From a virus, in the IMG/VR virus record IMGVR_UViG_3300037227_000021, positions 1 through 28,358 of that record: DNA of 28,358 nt; one strand, 5' to 3'. Positions 15,765 to 23,438 of the stretch are shown piece by piece (within the stretch, counting starts at the first letter, position 1; each line of letters begins with the position of its first letter). Under the pieces are notes generated by a model. The model did no database searches and was not told the DNA's origin. It saw only the letters and a program-made list of their open reading frames with translations. The position numbers and the translations under genes were made by a program.

Positions 15765-17480
15765 TTACAGCAACGGGTTGACGAACCCGATGTTGACGTT
15801 GATGGTGTGGAAGTACGCCTTGGGCACAATCGCGACCGTGGCGTTGAGCGTGGCCGTCGAGAGTAGATTGTCAGTGCGGGACAGTGTTGCCGACACCGAG
15901 CTGCACTCGTCAGTTGACGAACCGGGCGAGCCCATGAGCTGGGCTTGCAGGATGCCGGTGATCTTCTTTTCGATCTGCTGAGCGTCGCGCTCGTCGATGT
16001 AGCCGGTGGTCGGGTCAACCCTGACATCGTTGTTCAGGTAGAGCGAGAAGGCCGCGAATGCAATCGAGGCGGCCCGGTTCACTACCCTGACATTCATGCT
16101 TGACGAATAGTCCGAGCCCTGCGCCGCGATGGTGTGGCCATCGGTGATGTAGTATCCGCCACGACCGGGGAGCGTCCGCATCGTCATCAGACGAGCGGCG
16201 TCGAGTGCCGGGGTCATGTTCTCGTCGCGGTAGAGGGCGACGATGTTTGGAACCGGCCCGAGAAGAACCTTGCCGGGATTCTCGGACAGTTTCGATGCGC
16301 CCATGCGCGCGGTGACGACCCATGCGTTGTTTCGCCGCAGATTCCAACCGCTCGTCGGTGAAACGAGTTCAACGTCACCAGCGCAGACCATCATGCGCCC
16401 GGTGTTGCTTGCGACAGAGGCCCATGCGGTCGCGATGGTCGAGTCCGTGTCGGCGGCGTTGACTCCGCTGGCGCTTGGGGTTCCCACGGTCGGCTGTTCG
16501 ATGACGCCGAAGACGTACTGGTGGTTGGTGGCCGCCGTTTGCATGATGCTGTCCACGGCCGTATTGAGTAGAACCGCGTTCGCCGAGCTCGACGGCGTTC
16601 CCACAACGTGGACGCACTCCCAAGCGTTGGGGTTCGCCAGCAGAGCGTTGATCGAATTCTGCACCGAGGTCGTGTTGCTGCCCGCGGGCGCGCAGTAGGC
16701 CGCCGTGTAGACGTCGCCGACCACGTAGGTCCCGGCCGCGAAGGCGATGATGATGCCAGAGTTCGGGATGATGTAGGTCGCCGCCGTCGTGATGATGGGC
16801 GAAACAAACACGCCGTCGAGCGAGTAGGTGAACTGCGAAGTACCGACCGCGCCGCCGGTCACGATGGTGACAGACACCTGGTACATGTCGACGGGCGAGG
16901 ATGCCTGCGTGATGGTGTTCGGGCCGCCAGCGGGAGCGCTCGCACTCACTACGCCCGTGGTCGGCAGGGTGTAGACGTCGCCGAGCCGGTAGGTGGCCGG
17001 AGAGAATGTCAAGTTGGTGAAAGTCCCAGGCACTCGGTAGACCCACGTGGTGCCCTGGCTGACGACGGCCGTCGTGTAGGCGCCGCCGTTGACTGAGAAT
17101 TGAAAGGCCGCGGTGCCGACGGTGCCGCCGGTTGAGCACTTGATCAGGATCTGTTGGAATGGGGCGAGCGTCGCCGTCACGGTCGCGGGCGGTCCCGATC
17201 CCGTGAGGGTCAACGGCGAGGCGATGCCGCCCGCGCTGTCCTGACTGGACGGGCACACGAAAAGTGGGGCCTGAGCCACGCTGAGAAACTGCACAGCCGC
17301 TTCGTAGAGCGGTCCTGCAACCAGCGTCTGAGTCGCCGCCGTGGTGCTGCCGATGGCGTACACGGTGCCGGGGATGCCGCCCGCACTGACGCCGACTTTG
17401 GCCTGGTTGCGCCCGGCGCCCCCGGAGATGATCCCGAGGTTGCCGTCTTGAAAGGTGATGTTTGTGCTTGGAATTGCCAT
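15765..17480 (-). CDS. Contractile tail sheath protein
   Basis: A 571-residue protein in the Mu gpL position. The conserved sheath C-terminal half is visible: GRMMVCAGDVELVSP, GKVLLGPVPNIVALYRDE, MRTLPGRGGYYITDGHTIAA (about 430-449), VDPTTGYIDERDAQQIEKKI, and a final beta strand HTINVNIGFVNPLL. In the N-terminal half two copies of a roughly 60-residue beta module are seen (about 111-171 and 201-259; shared TGG.VGT..F.[FY]S and GDVYT), likely a surface domain and its duplicate. A strong AAGGAG site precedes the ATG. Its presence makes the virion a myovirus. Confidence 0.9.
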   Translation of the reverse strand: MAIPSTNITFQDGNLGIISGGAGRNQAKVGVSAGGIPGTVYAIGSTTAATQTLVAGPLYEAAVQFLSVAQAPLFVCPSSQDSAGGIASPLTLTGSGPPATVTATLAPFQQILIKCSTGGTVGTAAFQFSVNGGAYTTAVVSQGTTWVYRVPGTFTNLTFSPATYRLGDVYTLPTTGVVSASAPAGGPNTITQASSPVDMYQVSVTIVTGGAVGTSQFTYSLDGVFVSPIITTAATYIIPNSGIIIAFAAGTYVVGDVYTAAYCAPAGSNTTSVQNSINALLANPNAWECVHVVGTPSSSANAVLLNTAVDSIMQTAATNHQYVFGVIEQPTVGTPSASGVNAADTDSTIATAWASVASNTGRMMVCAGDVELVSPTSGWNLRRNNAWVVTARMGASKLSENPGKVLLGPVPNIVALYRDENMTPALDAARLMTMRTLPGRGGYYITDGHTIAAQGSDYSSSMNVRVVNRAASIAFAAFSLYLNNDVRVDPTTGYIDERDAQQIEKKITGILQAQLMGSPGSSTDECSSVSATLSRTDNLLSTATLNATVAIVPKAYFHTINVNIGFVNPLL

Positions 17481-17489
17481 GGGCGCTCC

Positions 17490-17726
17490 TTATCGAATGA
17501 CCACGTCGGTCGACGCGATTGCCTTGTCGTATTCGTCCTCGGTGACGAAGCTCTGGTCGTCCCACCCGGTGAAATGCTTGACCGCCACGAGCCGCCAGTG
17601 ATTGGGGTTATGGACGATGGGGCGGATCTTGCCGCCCTTGGTGGTCGCGGGAAGATGCCCGCGCTCGGTCGCGATTTCTCCGACTGTCCGCTTGAGGTCT
17701 TGGCCCTCGGTGGTGTCTTCGCTCAT
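17490..17726 (-). CDS. Small tail protein (Mu gp38 position)
   Basis: A 78-residue protein from ATG 17724-17726, which overlaps the upstream TGA as ATGA. It is charged and compact (HLPATTKGGKIRPIVHNP, then HWRLVAVKHFTGWDD), with no membrane segment. Mu has a small gene, gp38, in exactly this place between tail terminator and sheath. Specific homology is not evident to me, so this is a positional call. The region GG.IRP followed by W may correspond to the core of the family (DUF2635), which is uncertain. Confidence 0.65.
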   Translation of the reverse strand: MSEDTTEGQDLKRTVGEIATERGHLPATTKGGKIRPIVHNPNHWRLVAVKHFTGWDDQSFVTEDEYDKAIASTDVVIR

Positions 17727-18286
17727 GGGTGAACGATCTCCGGTGTGGGGTTGAGCCCTGTGACCGTGACGGTCGGGTTGTCCTCGCGGACCAGGGGCAG
17801 GTAGATGGTGACTTTGAACTCGCACGACATGCCGATCCCGTCGCGCCCTGGCATGAACCATTCGACCGACGGATCGCTGTAGTTGAACGTCCCGCCGACC
17901 TTGCGATGGATCGCGTTCACGAGATTGGCAAGCAACGCTTCCGTCTCGTCGGCGTCGTGCATGGTAGCGCGGCCCGCGGCCTGCTCGTTGGTGTCCGCTG
18001 TGTTGACCCAGGTCGGGTTTGCAGTGAGCCCGCCGAAGATCAAGAACGAAACCTCGATAGGCCGCGTCCACAGCGCGCCGGCCGTGCCCGTCTGGCCCTG
18101 GCGCTTTGGTGCCTGCCAGGTGCCCTCGCGCAGCGGCGCCCAGTAGATCGAGCGCGGGCCAGCCTGCGCGGCATCGTCGCGCGGGCCGAAGATATTGACA
18201 TCGCCGTTGGCCTCCCAATAGCTTTGCTTGACGTCGTCAAGAATGGCGCCGATGACTGTCGCGAGATTGCCAGGGGCGGCGCTCAT
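17723..18286 (-). CDS. Tail terminator / tail completion protein (Mu gp37 position)
   Basis: A 187-residue protein from ATG 18284-18286 (ATGA overlap with the virion morphogenesis gene). It reads as a tail-terminator type fold: an N-terminal helix (GNLATVIGAILDDVKQSYWE), a beta strand IEVSFLIFGGLTANPTW, a helix ETEALLANLVNAIHRKVGG and late strands GIGMSCEFKVTIYLPLV. That alpha/beta order, and its place before gp38 and sheath, are as in Mu gp37-like proteins that cap the tube and join head and tail. Longer upstream frames run into the neighbour and lack sense. Confidence 0.72.
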   Translation of the reverse strand: MSAAPGNLATVIGAILDDVKQSYWEANGDVNIFGPRDDAAQAGPRSIYWAPLREGTWQAPKRQGQTGTAGALWTRPIEVSFLIFGGLTANPTWVNTADTNEQAAGRATMHDADETEALLANLVNAIHRKVGGTFNYSDPSVEWFMPGRDGIGMSCEFKVTIYLPLVREDNPTVTVTGLNPTPEIVHP

Positions 18287-18873
18287 GCCCGCTTCCCTTC
18301 GTTGGCCCACCGGCCAAGCAAGCCTTTGGCCTCTTTGCCGATCATCGCGTTCCACGTGGAAGGCATACCGTGTTCAGCATCGGGCAGTATCATCCGCTGC
18401 GGAATCGTGATGCCGTTCGCGTAGGTTGCCCGCTTGGCAATGATATGCTTGCCCTTCTCGCGCAAGTTGGCGAACTGACCACCAAGCCGAGAGTGCGGGG
18501 AGATATGCGCGCCGTTCTGGTGCGCCGCCGCGTAGCCGGTAGCAATTGCCACGCCCCCCGCGTTCCCCCGCCATACCGGCGCGGTGCTGTTCCGCATACG
18601 CGCGGTGTCCGTGAGAATCTTGTGGCCACGCGACTTCTTCCCCGAGCGTTCACGCGCGATGCGGGCGCGCTTGTCACGGCTGCGCTCTTGCGCCAACGGC
18701 TTAAACGGCTTGCCGTAGGGGTCGCGCTCGTTGCGGAAACAATCCATGGTCAGCTTCACGCCGCCCGCCGCGATCAACTGCGACAACACCGGAAGATGCG
18801 CGTTGGCCTGAATCTGCGCAAGCCGACGGATGCGCTCCTCAAGTTGAGCGCGGTTGAACGTCACGCCTGCCAC
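18283..18873 (-). CDS. Phage virion morphogenesis / tail completion protein (GpG/GpS-like)
   Basis: A 196-residue basic protein. The start is GTG 18871-18873, with GGGGAGG about 7 bases upstream; the frame to 19140 overlaps the neighbour and is noise. It has the family layout of the pfam05069-type virion morphogenesis proteins: RDPYGKPFKPLAQ (P.G..W.PL), then KILTDTARMRNS (ILT.TG.LR.S), GGVAIATGYAAAHQNG (V.IGT...YA..HQ.G) and a late IPQRMILP (IPAR.flG). It joins heads to tails or completes tails. In Mu the similar gpG gene sits next to F; here it lies between the gp36-like and gp37-like genes. Confidence 0.85.
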   Translation of the reverse strand: MAGVTFNRAQLEERIRRLAQIQANAHLPVLSQLIAAGGVKLTMDCFRNERDPYGKPFKPLAQERSRDKRARIARERSGKKSRGHKILTDTARMRNSTAPVWRGNAGGVAIATGYAAAHQNGAHISPHSRLGGQFANLREKGKHIIAKRATYANGITIPQRMILPDAEHGMPSTWNAMIGKEAKGLLGRWANEGKRA

Positions 18874-18874
18874 G

Positions 18875-19345
18875 TTACCGCCTCCCCACGAACGCGCCGC
18901 CGTAGCAATTGCCCTGCGAGGTGTACCCGCGAGGCTGATATGACGAAACCTGCACCGTGCCCCCGCCCTGCACCTGCCCGGGGAAGCTGGCCGGCGCCGA
19001 GTCTTCCACGTTCGGCGTCGCCTTGCTGTTCGAGATGTCGACGAGCCAGTGGATCGCCTCGTCGTAAGCCGCCTTGATTTGTTCGTCCGACGCCCGCGCC
19101 GAATTGAATCCGCGGGCCTGAATGATCGTGTAAACGGCAATCTTCGCGCACGCGCCGGTTATGTCCGACCCCCAGGCCAACAGGGGAAGGGTGAAACGTG
19201 ACCGGAGGTAACTGTCAATCACATCGCTAGCCGCGCCGATGTTGGCCTGGAGGATCGAAGGGTCCACATTGGCAATCGCCTCAGCTCGGATCCCGTAAAG
19301 GGAGAGCTGGGCGATTGTGCAATATGCGGCTGAGGGGAGAATCAT
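18875..19345 (-). CDS. Neck/connector protein, DUF1320 (Mu gp36-like)
   Basis: A 156-residue protein from ATG 19343-19345 (TAATG overlap with the gene upstream). It follows the DUF1320 pattern: an N-terminal region with IAQLSLYGIRAEAI, then ILQANIGAASDVIDSYLRSRFTLPL, TGACAKIAVYTIIQARGF and AAYDEAIHWLVDI. Family proteins are head-tail connector subunits that stack under the portal. The C-terminal 45 residues are Ser/Gly-rich and unusual for the family, ending GGAFVGRR. The long frame to 19669 is not credible beyond this start. Confidence 0.85.
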   Translation of the reverse strand: MILPSAAYCTIAQLSLYGIRAEAIANVDPSILQANIGAASDVIDSYLRSRFTLPLLAWGSDITGACAKIAVYTIIQARGFNSARASDEQIKAAYDEAIHWLVDISNSKATPNVEDSAPASFPGQVQGGGTVQVSSYQPRGYTSQGNCYGGAFVGRR

Positions 19346-19743
19346 TATGTGTCCGTGTAGCGCTGAAAGGACATCGTGGGCAGAGTTCCGGCGGTTCCGG
19401 TGTCGTCGGTGAGAACTGCGCCCGTGCCGCCGCTGCTCGGCGTGTAGGCGATTTGAATAAACGGCGCGGCCGGCGGGATGCTCGCGATCAAGCAAGTCCC
19501 CGCCGAGCCAGCCGGTTGGGGTGTGATGGTGAACGTGTACGATTTGCCGGCGGTCCCTTGTATCCCGTGGTTCGAGAAGTTGATCGAGAACGCGCCGTTG
19601 GGCGAGCCAGTCGCAGGCCATCCGAGCCCAACAGAAACGTAAGCAGTCCCTTGTGGAATGCACACCCATTGACTGAGCAAGGTGTTGCTCATGTCGTTGA
19701 CGGTGCCCTTGAAAATGAGCTGCTTGAGGTCGCCGGCTGCCAT
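19345..19743 (-). CDS. Hypothetical structural protein (132 aa)
   Basis: A 132-residue beta-rich protein between the gp35-like and gp36-like genes. It begins MAAGDLKQLIFKGTVNDMSN. The centre (YVSVGLGWPATGSPNGAFSI, then GKSYTFTITPQPAGSAGTC) resembles a small jelly-roll or Ig-like domain, and the end SFQRYTDT is short. No family recognised. It may be a head decoration or neck protein. An AGGT site precedes the ATG; its TAA overlaps the next ATG. Confidence 0.65.
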   Translation of the reverse strand: MAAGDLKQLIFKGTVNDMSNTLLSQWVCIPQGTAYVSVGLGWPATGSPNGAFSINFSNHGIQGTAGKSYTFTITPQPAGSAGTCLIASIPPAAPFIQIAYTPSSGGTGAVLTDDTGTAGTLPTMSFQRYTDT

Positions 19744-19749
19744 GATGTT

Positions 19750-20205
19750 TTACCTGCGCTTGGGTTTCGTGGCTTGTTCGAGCAAATCTTCGTTGGCCTT
19801 GGCCTTCGCGGTGCTCACGCTGAGCTGGTCAGCGAGCCCCTTGATCGTTTCGTGAGCGTGGTCGAGTTCGGCTTCGAGCTCTGCGATGCGACGAACGAGC
19901 GCGACATTATCGTCAGCTCCCGACGCTTCATCCTTGCGCCGGCAAGTGAGCTGCGGATTGGCACGGATGCCTGCCCACTCCTCTTGTCCGATGATCGTCG
20001 GGTGCAAAAGTGTGCGGCCCGCGATGTGCTGATTTGGGATGGTCGGACACTTCAGTTCGTCGAGGACGATGACTTCGGTGTCCGTGGCGCTTGTCCAGAA
20101 CCGGTCGCGCGTCCAAATGCCTGGGTGACCGGCGCTTGTCCGGTCTGCCGCACGGACTAGCCAGACCGTGCCTTTCTGGGTTACCTCTTCCGTTACCTCG
20201 GACAT
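19750..20205 (-). CDS. Hypothetical head protein, Mu gp35 position (151 aa)
   Basis: A 151-residue protein after the capsid gene. The start at 20203-20205 is chosen for the ribosome binding site AAAGGAG 6 bases upstream, which is nearly identical to that of the tube gene. The N-terminal two thirds hold strands and a tryptophan-rich part (WLVRAADRTS, GIWTRDRFW, PQLTCRRKDEAS). The C-terminal 50 residues form a clear coiled coil (VALVRRIAELEAELDHAHET) ending in a basic KPKRR. Mu gp35 sits at this place and is of unknown role. It may bind the capsid or the connector. Confidence 0.7.
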   Translation of the reverse strand: MSEVTEEVTQKGTVWLVRAADRTSAGHPGIWTRDRFWTSATDTEVIVLDELKCPTIPNQHIAGRTLLHPTIIGQEEWAGIRANPQLTCRRKDEASGADDNVALVRRIAELEAELDHAHETIKGLADQLSVSTAKAKANEDLLEQATKPKRR

Positions 20206-20230
20206 TGGTGCTCCTTTGCAGGGTTGGGGA

Positions 20231-20258
20231 GCCGGGCCCATCTAGTGACAGGCCCGGC
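20231..20258 (-). terminator. Hairpin after the major capsid gene (attenuator or mRNA 3'-end)
   Basis: On the minus strand GCCGGGCC (20258-20251) pairs with GGCCCGGC (20238-20231): a perfect 8-bp G+C stem with a 12-base loop, 11 bases after the capsid stop. No T-run follows, so it is not a typical intrinsic terminator. It may partly stop transcription or protect the capsid mRNA 3' end, so that capsid protein is made in excess of the connector genes. Confidence 0.55.
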
Positions 20259-20269
20259 CCACGATGGGG

Positions 20270-21226
20270 TTAGGACGCAGACATTCGGATGGCGAGCCAG
20301 GGAAGCGAGTACCCGGCAACACCGCGCGCCTCGGCGCCGTAGACCAACTCTTGCCCGTAAAACACATTGGGTAGGGCCGGGTCAATGGCTGGAGTGAACA
20401 CGGGAGCCTGGCGAAGCTGCCAAACGAACGGCTTCACGGGGCGGTTGCGACACATGATGTAGGCCGCGGTCGAGGTCAGGTAGGGGTTCACGATGACGGT
20501 GAAGTCGCCAACGTAGACGTTACCCACGCCCGCCGCCGATGCGTTGGCGTTGCTGTTGCTGGTGAACGTCTGGGGAACCAGCTCGGCCTTCGCGGCCTGA
20601 ACTGCCCAACGTCGCAACTGCGGTGGAACCATGACGGTGTCCGCAACGAGCGCGAGCGGCTTGCCCGAGTCGCCAACGAAGGCGGCCATGGCCTCAGACC
20701 CGCGCTGCCACGCACCGATTGGATCGGCGGCCCAGTCGTAGGTGGCGCCCACGAGCTTGTTGCTGTAGGTGCCCTGGGTCGAGTCCGTCGTGCTCACCGG
20801 GTGAGCCGTGGCGAACATCGCTTGGCCGTCGTAGCAGAGCGCCGTGGTGGCGGCTTCAACTGCCGCCGCCATCTGCTCATCTGGCCAACGCTTGCAAGCG
20901 TCGGCGAAGAGCTTGACGGTCGGGCCAAAGGCGCCGTATTGGTCGTCTGCAATCTTGAACTTGTTGAGGGCGATTGTGTTCTCGAAGTTCAGATTGGTCA
21001 GGGTGTAGTCGCGCAGCGCCGGAGCATGCACGACCCTGTCGCCGATCCACTGCCGCATAGAGGGCAGTTGGCCAAGCCAGTGATGGAGTTGAGTCGTCGC
21101 TCCGCTTGGGATTTCCGAGGCGAATTCCTGGTAAAACGTCGGGACCGCCGTGTACGTTTCGTTGAAAATCGCTTGGAAGGTGACGAAGAGCTTTTGTGCT
21201 GTTGCTGAGTTGAGTTCGAGGGCCAT
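20270..21226 (-). CDS. Major capsid protein (Mu gpT-like)
   Basis: A 318-residue protein matching the Mu gpT family layout: N-terminal LNSATAQKLFVTFQAIFNETY (first 20 residues of which are helical), HHWLGQLPSMRQWIGDRVVH (the diagnostic W.G..P..R.W.GDR, about 48-67), then FENTIALNKFKIADDQYG, FATAHPVSTTDSTQGTYSNK (FA..HP........SN) and the C-terminal LPNVFYGQELVYGAEARGVA. HK97-fold shell protein. An AAAGGATC ribosome binding site lies ahead of the ATG, as expected for high expression. The gene is followed by a hairpin. Confidence 0.93.
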   Translation of the reverse strand: MALELNSATAQKLFVTFQAIFNETYTAVPTFYQEFASEIPSGATTQLHHWLGQLPSMRQWIGDRVVHAPALRDYTLTNLNFENTIALNKFKIADDQYGAFGPTVKLFADACKRWPDEQMAAAVEAATTALCYDGQAMFATAHPVSTTDSTQGTYSNKLVGATYDWAADPIGAWQRGSEAMAAFVGDSGKPLALVADTVMVPPQLRRWAVQAAKAELVPQTFTSNSNANASAAGVGNVYVGDFTVIVNPYLTSTAAYIMCRNRPVKPFVWQLRQAPVFTPAIDPALPNVFYGQELVYGAEARGVAGYSLPWLAIRMSAS

Positions 21227-21250
21227 GGTGTGATCCTTTCCGGTTCCGGG

Positions 21251-22108
21251 TTACACGCGCACGCCGTCGATGTACCAGACGCCTGCGACGCTGGTCGTGG
21301 AGTGGACGTTGACGCTGCGGAGAGTGGCCCCCGCATTGACGGTGTTGTAGGTCTGAATGACTTGCGCCGCTTCGGTGACGACGTTCGCGGCCTTCGTGGA
21401 AAGCGCGAGAGCGTCGGTGATGTAGTTGGTGGTCGCGCCGTTGGCGAGCTGGACAGTGTCCGAGGAGCCGCCGGTGGAACCCGTCTTCACGAAGCGAGCG
21501 GCGGTGATTAGAATCTTCCCGTAGGTGGCGTCCAGCACCGTGTCGGTGTTGGTGGTGCCGGCTCCGTCGACGACTGGAATGACCAGGGTGATCTTGACCT
21601 TGCCGATGCCCGTGCCCGTCGTGGGAGCCACGTTGGTCCCATCAATGAGGGCGCGGCTGGTGCCGTTGGCCGACTTGAGCGTGACTTGCACCGTCCCGTA
21701 TCCGGGTTGACCCGAAAGCGGCACGTCGTAGATGACGCCAGCGGGGGAGCGGGTTCCGCTGCCGTCGGTGAGCGCCACCGTCTGATCGTCGACGATGTAG
21801 CAGATTTGGCCGCGGCTTGCGTAGGTGATGGCGTCGCCCGCGGTGCTGTTCGCCAGCCCGAAGGTGCCCACGCGAATGCGCACGGGGTAGCCGGCGGTGT
21901 TGAAACCGTTGGACGTGTTGTCGACGGTGGATTCAAAGACTCCGTAGGGAATCAGACCGAGCTTGGTCTGCCCCTGTACGGTGTAGCCAGTGGAGGTGTC
22001 GATGCAGGCGATGCCGCCCGCGTAGGCCAGAACGCCGGTGGCCAGGTAGCCGTCGACGATCTCCTTGTTCTCGATTCGGTCGGTTGCTCTGAATGTTGAA
22101 AGTGCCAT
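21251..22108 (-). CDS. Putative capsid decoration / head protein
   Basis: A 285-residue beta-rich protein between protease/scaffold and major capsid genes, a place where many Mu-like and related phages encode a head decoration (capsid-stabilising) protein. N-terminal DGYLATGVLAYAGGIACIDTS and FGLANSTAGDAITYASRGQICYIVDD in the middle (no catalytic signature), then VKITLVIPVVDGAG and a final strand SVAGVWYIDGVRV. The roughly 25-base spacers on both sides hold strong AAAGGA-type ribosome binding sites. The role is inferred from position and fold impression. Confidence 0.68.
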   Translation of the reverse strand: MALSTFRATDRIENKEIVDGYLATGVLAYAGGIACIDTSTGYTVQGQTKLGLIPYGVFESTVDNTSNGFNTAGYPVRIRVGTFGLANSTAGDAITYASRGQICYIVDDQTVALTDGSGTRSPAGVIYDVPLSGQPGYGTVQVTLKSANGTSRALIDGTNVAPTTGTGIGKVKITLVIPVVDGAGTTNTDTVLDATYGKILITAARFVKTGSTGGSSDTVQLANGATTNYITDALALSTKAANVVTEAAQVIQTYNTVNAGATLRSVNVHSTTSVAGVWYIDGVRV

Positions 22109-22132
22109 GATGGGTTTCCTTTGTTTTGGCGG

Positions 22133-22795
22133 TTAGCGACCGACCAAGTTGGATTCGTACTGCTTTTGGAGAAGTTCCGGCTTGATGCCCATCACGCGGG
22201 CAATTTCCATATCCTTGCTGTCGAGCCCGTGGCCCGTCTTCGGGTCGATGGGGGCGCGAAGCTGAACGATAGCCGCGGATGGAATCGCCTTCTTGAGCGC
22301 CGCAAGCGCGCGCTCGGTGCCGAAGTCCGCCTTGAGCCCGACAATGAACTCCGCGTTGAACGGCGAGAGCTTGCCTTCGGCAGTGGCCGACTTGACAAGG
22401 CCCGCGAACTCCGTCTCAAGCGCGGCGGCCTTCTCGGTTTCGAGCTGAGCCTTGAGCGCGACGAACTCCTTGGACTGCGCCACGGACAGCGCCACGCAGC
22501 CGAGCGCCTCGGCAACATCGAACTTGCCCGTCAGGGCGAACAGCTTCGACTTGAGCGCGGTGAGCGCCTTGGTGTCTTCGGCCGCCTTGAGCGCCTTTTC
22601 TTTCTCGGCGCCCTCTTCGCTCTCTCCGTCGGTGTTGTGCTCGGCCGACTCTTCGGCCGCCCACTCGTCGAACGTCTTGCCCGTGAGCTTCTTCACGGTG
22701 TCCGACATCTTCTGGCACATGCCCTTGAACTCTTCGCGGTCTTTCTCGGCCTGGGCGAGCTTCGCGCCCAGCTCCTTCAGTTTCTCTTCGTCCAT
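22133..22795 (-). CDS. Nested scaffolding protein (Mu gpZ-like) from internal start
   Basis: Inside the protease gene, ATG 22793-22795 (residue 185 of the long form) is preceded by GAGGAG at 22802-22807, spaced 6 bases. It would give a 220-residue protein beginning MDEEKLKELGAKLAQAEKD, which is exactly the scaffold part. Mu, lambda (C/Nu3) and related phages make scaffold from such in-frame nested genes. The contrast between this strong site and the lack of one at the protease start fits the need for far more scaffold than protease. Confidence 0.78.
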   Translation of the reverse strand: MDEEKLKELGAKLAQAEKDREEFKGMCQKMSDTVKKLTGKTFDEWAAEESAEHNTDGESEEGAEKEKALKAAEDTKALTALKSKLFALTGKFDVAEALGCVALSVAQSKEFVALKAQLETEKAAALETEFAGLVKSATAEGKLSPFNAEFIVGLKADFGTERALAALKKAIPSAAIVQLRAPIDPKTGHGLDSKDMEIARVMGIKPELLQKQYESNLVGR

Positions 22796-23347
22796 TGGGG
22801 ACTCCTCGTTGCTGGTTGCGGATGAAGCGGCCACAAGCGGCTCAAGGCCGTAGGTCGCGGGTAAATTCGTCAGAGCTACGTTGATCAGGTAAGCGACGCG
22901 CACGCCTTCGCTGTCGGGCATGAACGCGGGGCTATAGAGGCGATACTCGCCGGCCGCCAAATGTTCGCGGGCCGTGTCGGTCCACTGCACTTGCGTGGCC
23001 CACAACTCAGGCTGTCCCGTGCTGTCCATGCGGACCTCGGGCACGAAGTTGGTGATGCTCGCGGGCGCCTTGACCGGCGGCTGCGCGAGGCTCATGTGCT
23101 CGTAGTCGCCCATAAAGGGCGTCTGGCGCGCGGTGTACGCGGCCATCACGCTCGCGGCGGACTCGGCGTCAAAGACAAAGTCACCCTTGGCGGTTGAATT
23201 CACGCCGGCGCGGAAAAGCCGAAACTCCGAGGGCGCAACTCGCGCCGAACCCTCGGCCGGCTCGTCGAATGCGGAAACGCTGCGCACTGCCAGACTGATG
23301 ACGTTTTGGATCTGTCGGCGCCGTTTCGCTTCACCCACGTTTGCCAT
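22133..23347 (-). CDS. Prohead protease with fused scaffold (Mu gpI/Z-like)
   Basis: A 404-residue protein. Residues 1 to about 175 are the Mu I-type serine protease: GDYEHMS with the likely catalytic His (about 84), EYRLYSPAF with the likely Ser (about 139), and NVALTNLPAT (about 156-165), the well-known family motif. Residues about 185-330 are the helical acidic scaffold (KLAQAEKDREEFKG), followed by a C-terminal part ending ELLQKQYESNLVGR that may contact capsid protein. The protease removes the scaffold during head maturation. An internal start gives scaffold alone (next entry). There is no Shine-Dalgarno before the ATG at 23345-23347; the operator-like pair lies directly upstream. Confidence 0.88.
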   Translation of the reverse strand: MANVGEAKRRRQIQNVISLAVRSVSAFDEPAEGSARVAPSEFRLFRAGVNSTAKGDFVFDAESAASVMAAYTARQTPFMGDYEHMSLAQPPVKAPASITNFVPEVRMDSTGQPELWATQVQWTDTAREHLAAGEYRLYSPAFMPDSEGVRVAYLINVALTNLPATYGLEPLVAASSATSNEESPMDEEKLKELGAKLAQAEKDREEFKGMCQKMSDTVKKLTGKTFDEWAAEESAEHNTDGESEEGAEKEKALKAAEDTKALTALKSKLFALTGKFDVAEALGCVALSVAQSKEFVALKAQLETEKAAALETEFAGLVKSATAEGKLSPFNAEFIVGLKADFGTERALAALKKAIPSAAIVQLRAPIDPKTGHGLDSKDMEIARVMGIKPELLQKQYESNLVGR

Positions 23348-23361
23348 GGTCGCAGAAGTCG

Positions 23362-23396
23362 TGACAAATTGGCAGAGTTGTGGTGACAGAATGGCG
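23362..23396. promoter_or_regulatory. Operator-like site pair upstream of the protease gene
   Basis: Two 13-bp sites, TGACAAATTGGCA (23362-23374) and TGACAGAATGGCG (23384-23396), are direct repeats 22 bp apart, about two helical turns, and each is partly palindromic (TGMCA-N3-WGKCR). They match the pair upstream of the portal gene. The site nearest the protease start is followed, on the minus strand, by CGACT, as at the portal gene. The protease ATG lies 14 bases beyond this site. Probable target of a phage regulator. Confidence 0.6.
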
Positions 23397-23407
23397 CAAT
23401 CGTTGAT

Positions 23408-23425
23408 GGTTAAGGTTAAGGTTAA
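23408..23425 (+). repeat. Three tandem GGTTAA hexamers
   Basis: Perfect tandem GGTTAA units at 23408, 23414 and 23420, in a locally A+T-rich stretch that continues as AGTTACTAAAGTC. Lies between the operator-like pair and the putative promoter of the plus-strand regulatory gene. May be a binding or DNA-bending site. Confidence 0.6.
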
Positions 23426-23438
23426 AGTTACTAAAGTC

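Noticed and set aside
15755-16027. N-terminal extension of the tube protein by 91 residues
   Set aside because: The extension overlaps the sheath gene, is Ser/Arg-rich, and a strong AAAGGAG site marks the shorter start.
16375-17565. Minus-strand 396-codon frame inside the sheath gene
   Set aside because: Arg/His-rich shadow of the sheath frame, no motif.
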